This document shows, in pieces, positions 55,647 to 64,000 of a stretch of 64,000 bases of DNA. Below the pieces are notes generated by a model, which was given only the letters and a program-made list of their open reading frames with translations, was not told where the DNA came from and searched no databases. The DNA is from Paludibacteraceae bacterium (lineage in GTDB: Bacteria; Bacteroidota; Bacteroidia; Bacteroidales; Paludibacteraceae). The stretch covers positions 124,001 to 188,000 of the forward strand of contig JAFZPM010000047.1 of assembly GCA_017550335.1 (NCBI GenBank), read 5' to 3'. A program made the position numbers and the translations under genes. Every line of letters starts with the position of its first letter. The stretch's first letter is position 1.

Positions 55647-58600
55647 ATGGTAAATCATTATTTACGAAGGCATGGTACGGACAGCATGCCTAAAAAACGG
55701 AGGCAGAGGCGGTGGTTACTGACCTTGTTTGTCCTCTTCTGTTCGATGTCGCCTTGGCAGGGAGTGCAGGCGTATACGGATTGGAATTACAAATGGAACA
55801 GTTTTAAGTGGAACGTTGAAAAAGGATGTATAGAGTATAGTGTACGTTATTTTCAAACGTGGGGCGGTGGCAATGCTGATGGATATTGTGGATTTGCCGC
55901 TGATGAGAATCCTGCAGGTGCGGAGATTGTGCAGTATGTTTATACCAATCATAATTATTCCTATCCATATTCGGGGAATCTCTATAATCTTAATTGGGAT
56001 GATGGAAATGCCCATACTACGAGGTTTCGTATTCAATGCCAGAACCATGATGGTTCTTTGAATTTCCTTACTGGCGTAGATCAGTACACCCCGAGAAAGT
56101 CAAATGATGATGAATATGAAGCGTGGGTGGAATGGAACCAACCCGTTCAGCAGAGGGACCTAAATCATTATTTTTCCATCCAGATGAAGGGTGTATGGTG
56201 GAAAGAAGGTGCTGCTGGGGATGATCGGATTGATGAGAGATGGAGAGATGGTTTGTATTTGGAAGTTACTCCTGCTAAATACAAGGAGGTAACTCCTAAA
56301 TATTCTTATACCACCCAGAATGGTTCTAATCGGCCAATTGTGCAAATGAATTGGGAACGTGACATGTCTGGTAATGCTGCCAAATATGGTGATATTTATC
56401 TGTATGAAGGGGGATCTAAGACATCCTGGGATGGTGAAAAATACATTTCGAACCCTTCGGGAAAAAAAGGTGTACTTTATGTGAATGCGACAGCTGATTT
56501 CTTGAAAACCTCACATACATTCAATGTGCATCAGGAATATACACCCACCAAAAATTCGAGCGTAAAATATGAGGCGAATAGCCCGAATTTTGTCGTGGAA
56601 GCATATCCGCAAGTTAGTTCATTTAATGTGTCAGCTGACACAATCAAGAAGATAATGAACATAACATGGCAAATCCCGACCGCACCGGATAAGGATTGTA
56701 ATATGAGTCCGTTCGTTTTGTACATAAAAAAAACGAGCAAAGACAGTGTTTCCGAGAAGGAATTGGATATTGATTATGTCCCGGGAAAATTATCATATGA
56801 ATATTCTTTCGATTTGGCGGATGGAGAGGTTGCTGAATACAATTTTTCCATTGAGAGGAAGGCCACGAGAGGCATGATAGGTTGGACGAATTTTAAAAAG
56901 GAATATACAATCAAAGTCAGCACCGATCATTGGTATCCTAAGAATATTGTTGCGAATTTGGTAACGACGGACGGAAATCCATATGTGAGAATAACCTGGC
57001 AAGGAGAGGGATCTGTTTGGTTGGATAATTCATCCTTTGTGATAGAACGCATCAACGAGACTACGTCAAGGAAAGAAGAATTTGAGGTGGATCATACCGA
57101 AACAGAGTTCGTAGATAGATTGATACAGGCTTGTAACACGTATAGTTACACAATTAAAGTGATTCCAGGCGGAAACTATAGTAAACAGAGTACTATTATA
57201 CGAGAGACTTTTAAGGACGTACGTGTTGGTTCCATATCTGGATTCTCCGTTTCGAAGGGTTATTATTCCGACAAGGTGAATTTGAAGTGGGAAGCGACGA
57301 TAAATGTGGACGAGGTTATTGTACAACGTCGCGAATATGGAAAGAATAATGAGAAGTTCCAGACTGTTGAAACTGTTACGGCGAATGAAGGATCCGAACT
57401 CTCGTTTGATGACAAGTCATGCCTTCCTGGTATTCTTTATGAATATCGTATTTACGGAAAGAAAAACTGCGATGGGGAAGATTTCAGTACGAAAGATACT
57501 TTGTATGACCTCGGTTTCCGTACACCGACGGGTGATTTTTATGGTCATGTGACTTTCGAGAATGGGCAAGGTGTCGATTCTGTATATGTGAGATTACAAG
57601 CGGATGATGCAGTGCCAACATATGCATTAGGTTTTGATGGTATGGGGAAAGCTGTGATCCCTGGACATAATGTTCTGAAAAACAATTCGGGTGCCACTCT
57701 GCAGGCATGGGTTAATCTGACAGATTCGATGATTGATTCTGCTGTGATTATACGTAAGGCAGATTTATTCGAATTGGGGTTGGATAATAAGTTCCTTTAT
57801 TTCAAGGTGGGTGATAAGACGTTGGTGTCTAAAGAAAAATTGTCTGTCAATGACTATACTCACATCTCCGCTGTTTATGACGTATATGATGATAAGATTT
57901 ATATGTATGTAAATGGTAAATTGAGTGATACGTTAGCGGGTGATTCTCTCTCTCTCTCGAATTCCGATGGTGACATTATTGTCGGAGATGGATTCGTGGG
58001 CGACATTGATGAAGTCCGTTTGTGGAGCTTAGCCTTGAGTAGTTCTGAGATTATGAGGGACTATACGAGGTATTTGGTCGGAAATGAGACCGGGTTGGAT
58101 GCGTATTATACGTTCGAATTCATGATGGGAAGTCAAAAAGAGGGAGACCAAACGACAAATGGTCAGATCTTCGATTGCTCTTATGAGGGGACATCTAGCT
58201 ATCATGGTAATACGGGAACGTTGTACGGGGTGAAGAAAACCCGTTCTCTCCTGAATACAAATCAGTTGAGTTATTGTGGAATCTCTGATTCGTCTGGCGT
58301 TTACAACATCCGTGCAGTTCCTTATTATGGTAACGGAACGGCCTATACACTGATGCCTGTCAAGGGAAGCCATCAATTCTCTCCTAGGCAGGAAATCCGT
58401 TTCATCGCCGAGGGTGCGCAACATCATACGGTGAATTTCACGGACAAAAGTTCGTTCCTTGTGGACGGTCTCGTGCTCTATAGCGGTGGTAATTATCCTG
58501 TGGAAGGCGTAAGTTTCACCATCGATGGCAGCCCGGCGATTAACAAGAGGGGCGACCTCATAATGACGAATGCGGAAGGAAAATTCTCCATCAACGTTCC

Positions 58601-61600
58601 AGTTGGTATCCACGAGGTGAAGGCGGTGAAGAATGGTCATACCTTTGATTTGGATGGACGCATCTGCAACAGTGATGGTACGGACCGTAATTACCAGGAC
58701 ATTGTATCGAATCTAAGACTCTACGATAATACGAAGGTGAAGTATGTGGGTCGTGTCTGTGGTGGTACGATACAGGAGTCATATCCTGTGGGCCATTCGT
58801 TGTCTAAGAATAATTTGGCGAATGGCATCACTGTGAAATTGACCCATACACGTCCAGTGTATGCAATGCAGGATAGTGTGACGGTGGTCGAAAAGCATTA
58901 TGTTGCTAATCATGATACGACAAAGAAACTCGCTTCCCACGTGAATGAGGTGGAATATAAGAAAGATGGTGTGCTTATTCATGTGAACGACACGACAGGT
59001 GAGTTTGTCGCTTATGTGGCACCTGAGATGTATAAGGTAGAGGTTTCCGCTAACGGTCACATTGACATCAATGGATCGGGCTCGATGCTAGATCTGTCTT
59101 CTGTTGTGAATGTGAAGGACTCCACGGTTTACACTTACCGTGACAGCATAGGGGGTGAATCAATCATGTTCAGTGATACTGTGCGTTTCAATAAGTCTCA
59201 GATTTTCGTGAAACGATACAAACCGACTTTGATCGTTGCGCAATGTGATAGGGACGGACAGACTTCCCCATACTTCGGTGAAAAGAAGATTGAATCGACC
59301 AATGTGCTAGGGGACAAGGTGGAACTCGCTATATATGATACGGAGACAGGTTCCTACTATTTTGGATCTCCTGTCTATAAGAAGGGCATTACTTATTACA
59401 TGTTAGGTTATGTCAATGAGGAATATATTCATACGAACACAGGGGAGGTGGATGCTGTGCCTGTGAAGAACGGAAAGTTTGACTTTACTGTCAATTTCTC
59501 AGCTGGCGAGAAGTCTATCCATGCGGAAGCGGACACTTCTGGTAAGGTTATCGTTGGATTTATGGTAGGTGAACCGGAATTGACCACTGCTACTTCTACT
59601 ATATCTGCCAAGGTGATTTGTGGTGATGACGATAATCCTACGTCAATCGCCTGGATTTGTCCTTTTGCTATTGGTGAATCCAATAAGGTGTATGTCAAAG
59701 GTGACCATGTTAAGGGTACAAATTTTGTGACGGCAGGACCGGACAAGTTGTTGACTGTACTTCGTGATCCACCGGGCAGCAACTCCTACAGCTTTTTGGA
59801 GAAAGGTGTGTCATTTACTGAATCAAGTACTGCTACGGGAACATTCCATAATGAGGGATTCGAGGGTGCTAATATTACATCAGGTACATCTCTTAAAATC
59901 TTTCAAGGTACAGCAGGTGGAGGAGCTCTTGTCGCAACTGAGAATACGTCAGATTTCACGACCACGTTAAAAGTGGGAGTTGCCCATGAAGAGACGCTTG
60001 AAGGTTCGGATCAATTTAAAAACTCCTTCACGTTGACCAACCGTTACCAGACGAGCGATGATCCGTTGTATGTGGGTGCTGACGGCGATGTTTACATCGG
60101 TTATTCCACGAACATGTTCTTTGGCGAAAGTGAGGATGTCACCCTGATAAAAAAGGCGACCTATAATGCTGCTCCAGAGAAATATGAAGTGGTTTACACT
60201 GATACGACAGGCAAAGACTATTTAATGGTAAAAAGCTCGTCTATCAGCGTGACGCAATCCTTCAATACGCTGTTCGCTTATCCTCAGATTTATATTGAGC
60301 AGACACTTATCCCGAATTTGGAATCTCTGATAAACAAATTCCTGATTGTTGATGGCTTTAAGGATGTGGAGTCATACAAACGTTTAGCCGAAGAAACTCA
60401 TCAATCTTATTATCTCTCTTATTTGCCGGCAGATCATCCTGACTTCGGAAAGGCAAATACAGATATGACGATTGCAGACCAGACTCTTGGCAATCCGAAG
60501 GACGTGTTCGATGGACCTAGTTACATGGTCATTAGTCCTAAAGATGATGACGACAAGACTCCTGTTTCATCAACAGCCCGTGACACCATCAATATTTTGA
60601 ATCAGTGGATCATGGCATGGAAGGATAGGTTGGCCCAAAACGAAATGGAAAAGGCTTATTATACTGATAAATATGAAGATGGGAATAAAATCTCAAACTT
60701 CTCTTTCCATGCAGGCTCTCCTATTGAGTATACGGAAGAGTATTCTACAGGACGATCTCATTCCAACTCCTTTAACGTCTCTCTCGGCATCCATGCGGAA
60801 AGAGAGACAGACGTGGAGGTCGGTGCACAAGGCGAAAGGTATGGATCTACATTCACATTTGAAGAGACTGCAACTACTGCAATGGGCGGAAGTTTTGAGA
60901 CCGAGGTGGAACGTAACCATAGCAAAGGTTTCGTTTTGTCGGAGGATGGCGATGATGATTATATCTCTGTGGATGTTTATCATGAAAGAGGTTGGAGCTC
61001 TGATTGGGAGAAATATGAAGTTGGTCAGGATATTGACATCGATGTGGACACATCCGTTGTGAAGGAAAAAGACTACTACTCTTCATTCGTGTTCATCACC
61101 CGAGGTGGCGCAACCTCATGCCCTTATGAGAAAGCATACGTGACGAAGTACCATCAGCCAGGAACTGTGGTGGGTGCTAGCACGATGCAATTGGAGGTGC
61201 CAAGTATCGGTCTTGAAAACGATTTTGTGGAGAATGTGCCTTCTGGAGAAGAGGCGTTCTTTACACTCTATCTCCGTAACAATTCCGAGACGAGCGAAGA
61301 TCAATGGTTCGACCTTCGCTTAATTGATGCATCTAATCCTGATGGCGCAATTCCATCTATTGACGGAAACTCCATGTCAGGTTTCGCCTTGGATTATCTT
61401 GTGCCTGCAGGAGAAACGTTGGTTAAGACCATGTCGGTGACAAAGGGTAAGACATTGAATTACGATAACCTGCAGTTAGTGCTGGCTTCTAAGTGTCAAG
61501 CTGATCCGACTTCTTTCTTGGATGTAATCGCTGATACGGTTTCCTTCTCTGTGCATTTCATCCCGTCCTGTACGGATGTTGCGATCGTTAAGCCATACAA

Positions 61601-64000
61601 CAATTGGACATACAACACCAATTGTCCGGTGGATACGATTGATGGACTGGTTAAGCATTATATGCCGATCACTATTTCTGACTTCGATGTCAATTATACT
61701 GATTTCGAGCATATCGAGTTGCAATACAAACCTTCTTCCAGTTCAGACAATGATTGGATCACATTGGCTTATTACTACAAGGAGGATTCGTTGGCCCAGA
61801 AGGCTGTGGCAAATGGTTTCAATGCTTTCCTGATTTCATCCGAGGATGCTGGTAACATCTACTATAAATTCTATATGGATGAAAACCCTGATCAGTATTA
61901 CGATCTGCGTGCCGTTTCTTACTGTAATATCAACAATGAATTGTATGACAATCCTTCCGAAGTCGTTTCGGGTATCAAGGATATGTACAATCCTCGTCTG
62001 TTCGGTTCTCCTAGACCTGCGAATGGTGTGTTGACGATCGATGATGATATCCGAATCGACTTCAATGAGACCATCGCTGATGGTAAGTTGACCGTCAACA
62101 ACTTCGAGATCACGGGGGTACGTAACGGTGTGGCCTCAGACCATAGCGTGGCTATTGCTTTGGATGGTGAGAACGATTACCTCGTGACGGATGTCTCTCG
62201 CAACTTCGCCAACAAGGACTTGACCTTCGAGTGCTGGGTGAACTTCGATTCATTGCAGAATGCCACCTTCTTCAGCCATGGTGATGCGGCTAATTCTATC
62301 TCCATGGGTATGAACAAGGAGGGCAAGATCGTTGTCAAAGTGGGCGGCAAGGAAATCGTTTCCGAGAATGCCCCTGCTTGGGAGAAATCTTCTTGGAACC
62401 ACGTCGCTTTAGTCTATGACAACGAGAACAGGACTGCGACTGCTTATGTGAACTACACTGCTGCCATTAACGCCGCCGCTGTGGGTGCTTATGATGGTGC
62501 CGGCACTGTCGAGGTGGGCCGCAACGTGGCTACCCAGTCCGGTAACTTCAATGGTAAGGTGGATCAGTTCCGTATCTGGAATGCGGTTCGCTCTTCCGCT
62601 ACCATACAGGCTAACAGCACTTCTCAACTCTCTGGCAACGACCTCAACCTGATCGCTTATTACGAGATGGAGGAGGCGAAGGGTTCTGCTACGGAGGATA
62701 AGGCGCGTGGCGCGAACCTGATCATGAAGGGTGGTACTTGGGCTTTGCCTGAGGGTCGTTCCGCTGAGTTCGATGGCGCTAGCTACGTGGCGATGAACAG
62801 CTCGGCGGCTGTCATCACTTCGGACATGGACTTCACCCTCGAGTTCTGGTTCAATGCTAAACCTGGTGCAACCAACCAGACATTGATCTCCAATGGTACG
62901 GGATTGGCTTCGAACGCTGAAGACGCTTCGAAACTTTTAAGAATCGGTTTTGACCAACCGAATGTGTTGACATTCTGCCACAATGGTTATGTGACGCCTG
63001 TGGACGGAAATTTCGCTGATAACAATTGGCACAACTTCACCCTTGCGGTGAACCGTTCCTCTGGTGTGGCTCGCATCTACATGGATGGAGAATTGAACAC
63101 TTATTTCTCTGCAGACAAGATCGGCGGTGTCGCTTCCGATAAGTTGTTCGCCGCTGCTCGCGTCTACTACGCGTTAAACGACTCGACATCCGAGAAGGTG
63201 AGGAAGGCTGACCAGAAATTCACCGGTATGATCGACGAGGTGAGATTGTGGAATCTCTATCGTCAACAATCTCAGGTGGAGAACTTCTACAACCAGAAGT
63301 CGAATGGCGACGAGATGGGCTTGTTGCTCTACTATCCGTTCGAACACTACGTTGAATGGCAAGGTACGCCAGAGATGCAGTTCACTTTGGAAGATAAGGG
63401 CAATGATGCGGTGGACGGTGATGGTAAGAAAATCGCGTTCGCCAATGCGTCGGGTAATGTCTCTGCGTCTGTGAACATTCCTCCGGTGAAGAACAAGGGG
63501 GCTGTTTCCAAGTTGCTCTATGATTGGGTGGTCAACAATGATGCCCTCATCATCAACTTGACGGAGCAGGATTACCGCATCGAGAAGACGATCGTCAACT
63601 TCACCGTGAAGGAGGTGCAGGATATGAATGGAAACCTTATCCTCTCTCCGATCACGTGGAGCGCTTACATCGACCGCAACCAGTTGAAGTGGATGGATGA
63701 CGCTGTGACTGTCAACAAGAAGCAGAACGAGCCGTACAAGTTCGAGATGCCGATCGTTAACAAGGGCGGCTCCGTCATCAACTACAGCATGAAGAACATG
63801 CCTTCTTGGTTGAGCGCCTCTCCGGAATCTGGTGCCATCAATCCGTTGGAGAAGCAGACCATCGAGTTCGAAATCGATCCTTCTCTCGCTGTCGGCACGT
63901 ACGACGAGGTGGTTTACTTGACGAACTCCAATAACGTGACCGAACCTCTCGCACTCAATGTGACGGTGGAGGGTGACACTCCGGAGTGGAGCGTCGATCC
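55647..64000 (+). CDS. Giant secreted multidomain protein with three LamG-like domains (partial)
   Basis: The frame is open from ATG 55647 to the right edge (2,784 codons, no stop). Signal peptide after a basic N-terminus (KKRRQRRWLLTLFVLF, cleavage near VQA-YT; ATG 55686 is an alternative start). In order: beta-rich N-terminal part; two fibronectin-III-like domains (~56.93-57.5 kb); LamG-like domain 1 (57.6-58.1 kb, WVNL...GDIDEVRLW); a carboxypeptidase-regulatory-like segment (58.47-58.65 kb, GVSFTIDG..TNAEGKFSI); a long unassigned middle; LamG-like domains 2 and 3 (62.13-62.6 and 62.76-63.35 kb, ECWVNF...GKVDQFRIW and EFWFNA...GMIDEVRLW); and a late Ig/BACON-like strand block near 63.75-63.96 kb. 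Probably a cell-surface or secreted adhesin. The sorting signal, if any, is outside the window. Confidence 0.82.
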   Translation, partial: MVNHYLRRHGTDSMPKKRRQRRWLLTLFVLFCSMSPWQGVQAYTDWNYKWNSFKWNVEKGCIEYSVRYFQTWGGGNADGYCGFAADENPAGAEIVQYVYTNHNYSYPYSGNLYNLNWDDGNAHTTRFRIQCQNHDGSLNFLTGVDQYTPRKSNDDEYEAWVEWNQPVQQRDLNHYFSIQMKGVWWKEGAAGDDRIDERWRDGLYLEVTPAKYKEVTPKYSYTTQNGSNRPIVQMNWERDMSGNAAKYGDIYLYEGGSKTSWDGEKYISNPSGKKGVLYVNATADFLKTSHTFNVHQEYTPTKNSSVKYEANSPNFVVEAYPQVSSFNVSADTIKKIMNITWQIPTAPDKDCNMSPFVLYIKKTSKDSVSEKELDIDYVPGKLSYEYSFDLADGEVAEYNFSIERKATRGMIGWTNFKKEYTIKVSTDHWYPKNIVANLVTTDGNPYVRITWQGEGSVWLDNSSFVIERINETTSRKEEFEVDHTETEFVDRLIQACNTYSYTIKVIPGGNYSKQSTIIRETFKDVRVGSISGFSVSKGYYSDKVNLKWEATINVDEVIVQRREYGKNNEKFQTVETVTANEGSELSFDDKSCLPGILYEYRIYGKKNCDGEDFSTKDTLYDLGFRTPTGDFYGHVTFENGQGVDSVYVRLQADDAVPTYALGFDGMGKAVIPGHNVLKNNSGATLQAWVNLTDSMIDSAVIIRKADLFELGLDNKFLYFKVGDKTLVSKEKLSVNDYTHISAVYDVYDDKIYMYVNGKLSDTLAGDSLSLSNSDGDIIVGDGFVGDIDEVRLWSLALSSSEIMRDYTRYLVGNETGLDAYYTFEFMMGSQKEGDQTTNGQIFDCSYEGTSSYHGNTGTLYGVKKTRSLLNTNQLSYCGISDSSGVYNIRAVPYYGNGTAYTLMPVKGSHQFSPRQEIRFIAEGAQHHTVNFTDKSSFLVDGLVLYSGGNYPVEGVSFTIDGSPAINKRGDLIMTNAEGKFSINVPVGIHEVKAVKNGHTFDLDGRICNSDGTDRNYQDIVSNLRLYDNTKVKYVGRVCGGTIQESYPVGHSLSKNNLANGITVKLTHTRPVYAMQDSVTVVEKHYVANHDTTKKLASHVNEVEYKKDGVLIHVNDTTGEFVAYVAPEMYKVEVSANGHIDINGSGSMLDLSSVVNVKDSTVYTYRDSIGGESIMFSDTVRFNKSQIFVKRYKPTLIVAQCDRDGQTSPYFGEKKIESTNVLGDKVELAIYDTETGSYYFGSPVYKKGITYYMLGYVNEEYIHTNTGEVDAVPVKNGKFDFTVNFSAGEKSIHAEADTSGKVIVGFMVGEPELTTATSTISAKVICGDDDNPTSIAWICPFAIGESNKVYVKGDHVKGTNFVTAGPDKLLTVLRDPPGSNSYSFLEKGVSFTESSTATGTFHNEGFEGANITSGTSLKIFQGTAGGGALVATENTSDFTTTLKVGVAHEETLEGSDQFKNSFTLTNRYQTSDDPLYVGADGDVYIGYSTNMFFGESEDVTLIKKATYNAAPEKYEVVYTDTTGKDYLMVKSSSISVTQSFNTLFAYPQIYIEQTLIPNLESLINKFLIVDGFKDVESYKRLAEETHQSYYLSYLPADHPDFGKANTDMTIADQTLGNPKDVFDGPSYMVISPKDDDDKTPVSSTARDTINILNQWIMAWKDRLAQNEMEKAYYTDKYEDGNKISNFSFHAGSPIEYTEEYSTGRSHSNSFNVSLGIHAERETDVEVGAQGERYGSTFTFEETATTAMGGSFETEVERNHSKGFVLSEDGDDDYISVDVYHERGWSSDWEKYEVGQDIDIDVDTSVVKEKDYYSSFVFITRGGATSCPYEKAYVTKYHQPGTVVGASTMQLEVPSIGLENDFVENVPSGEEAFFTLYLRNNSETSEDQWFDLRLIDASNPDGAIPSIDGNSMSGFALDYLVPAGETLVKTMSVTKGKTLNYDNLQLVLASKCQADPTSFLDVIADTVSFSVHFIPSCTDVAIVKPYNNWTYNTNCPVDTIDGLVKHYMPITISDFDVNYTDFEHIELQYKPSSSSDNDWITLAYYYKEDSLAQKAVANGFNAFLISSEDAGNIYYKFYMDENPDQYYDLRAVSYCNINNELYDNPSEVVSGIKDMYNPRLFGSPRPANGVLTIDDDIRIDFNETIADGKLTVNNFEITGVRNGVASDHSVAIALDGENDYLVTDVSRNFANKDLTFECWVNFDSLQNATFFSHGDAANSISMGMNKEGKIVVKVGGKEIVSENAPAWEKSSWNHVALVYDNENRTATAYVNYTAAINAAAVGAYDGAGTVEVGRNVATQSGNFNGKVDQFRIWNAVRSSATIQANSTSQLSGNDLNLIAYYEMEEAKGSATEDKARGANLIMKGGTWALPEGRSAEFDGASYVAMNSSAAVITSDMDFTLEFWFNAKPGATNQTLISNGTGLASNAEDASKLLRIGFDQPNVLTFCHNGYVTPVDGNFADNNWHNFTLAVNRSSGVARIYMDGELNTYFSADKIGGVASDKLFAAARVYYALNDSTSEKVRKADQKFTGMIDEVRLWNLYRQQSQVENFYNQKSNGDEMGLLLYYPFEHYVEWQGTPEMQFTLEDKGNDAVDGDGKKIAFANASGNVSASVNIPPVKNKGAVSKLLYDWVVNNDALIINLTEQDYRIEKTIVNFTVKEVQDMNGNLILSPITWSAYIDRNQLKWMDDAVTVNKKQNEPYKFEMPIVNKGGSVINYSMKNMPSWLSASPESGAINPLEKQTIEFEIDPSLAVGTYDEVVYLTNSNNVTEPLALNVTVEGDTPEWSVD
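57946..57959 (+). repeat. TC dinucleotide repeat in the giant gene
   Basis: Seven TC units encode Ser-Leu-Ser-Leu in the first LamG-like domain. Slippage here would truncate the giant protein. Confidence 0.9.

Overview
The window reads as one contiguous chromosomal stretch of a Bacteroidales (Bacteroidota) bacterium. The signs are: promoters of the TTTG-N17-21-TAnnTTTG type (for example 36006-36036 and 49116-49146); almost no Shine-Dalgarno sequences; an outer-membrane 'putative porin' and a DUF3078 protein; a Rho factor with a long Q/N/P-rich insertion; the order ligA - DUF6913-like - dapA; and type IX secretion (T9SS) components, namely a PorP/SprF protein and a type-B C-terminal sorting domain. 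I cannot name the genus. No insertion sequence, integrase, CRISPR array, rRNA or prophage gene was seen.

Region 1 (1-7.85 kb) is core metabolism on the + strand: the 3' end of paaK, an ACT-domain protein, a YjdF-like membrane protein, a putative porin, ligA, a DUF6913-like protein, dapA and truA. Region 2 (7.9-29.2 kb) is a surface-polysaccharide locus. It holds sugar-nucleotide genes (WbpE-, WbpD- and WbpB/WlbA-like genes, rmlB, ugd, a wecE-like transaminase), a Wzx flippase, a Wzy polymerase, two membrane O-acyltransferases around an ATP-grasp ligase, five glycosyltransferases, a secreted beta-helix protein and a closing WecG/TagA-family transferase. Together they can plausibly make a heteropolymer containing a 2,3-diamino uronic acid and a dTDP-4-amino-4,6-dideoxyhexose, decorated with acyl groups. 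The initiating phosphosugar transferase, Wza/Wzc export proteins and UpxY-type antiterminators are not in the window. Region 3 (29.4-31.8 kb) is a separate, visibly more G+C-rich gmd-fcl operon for GDP-L-fucose, closed by a strong terminator.

Region 4 (31.8-38.3 kb) is housekeeping: tsaB (-), a yicC-family gene, gmk, nadD, a TPR membrane protein, ribH, tRNA-Tyr, tRNA-Gly and rho. Region 5 (38.4-44.5 kb) is a T9SS cargo/attachment cluster: two adhesin-like genes that together look like one protein interrupted inside an Ig-like domain, then an OmpA-family protein and a PorP/SprF protein, ending at a 15-bp-stem terminator. Region 6 (44.6-49 kb, - strand) has four genes: an MgtC/DUF4010 membrane protein, an anchored protein, a DUF2157 protein and a YqiA-like esterase. 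Region 7 (49.1-55 kb) has rsmG, pcm, a metallo-beta-lactamase-fold hydrolase (+), then a HAD phosphatase, a DUF3078 outer-membrane protein and lepA (-). Region 8 (55.6-64 kb) is one open frame of more than 2,780 codons that runs off the window: a giant secreted protein with fibronectin-like, carboxypeptidase-regulatory-like and three LamG-like domains.

The most unusual points are the split type-B adhesin pair (38.4-42.3 kb), the G8 and TA simple-sequence repeats inside one O-acyltransferase gene (15.6-15.8 kb), the amino-sugar/ATP-grasp content of the polysaccharide locus, and the giant LamG protein.
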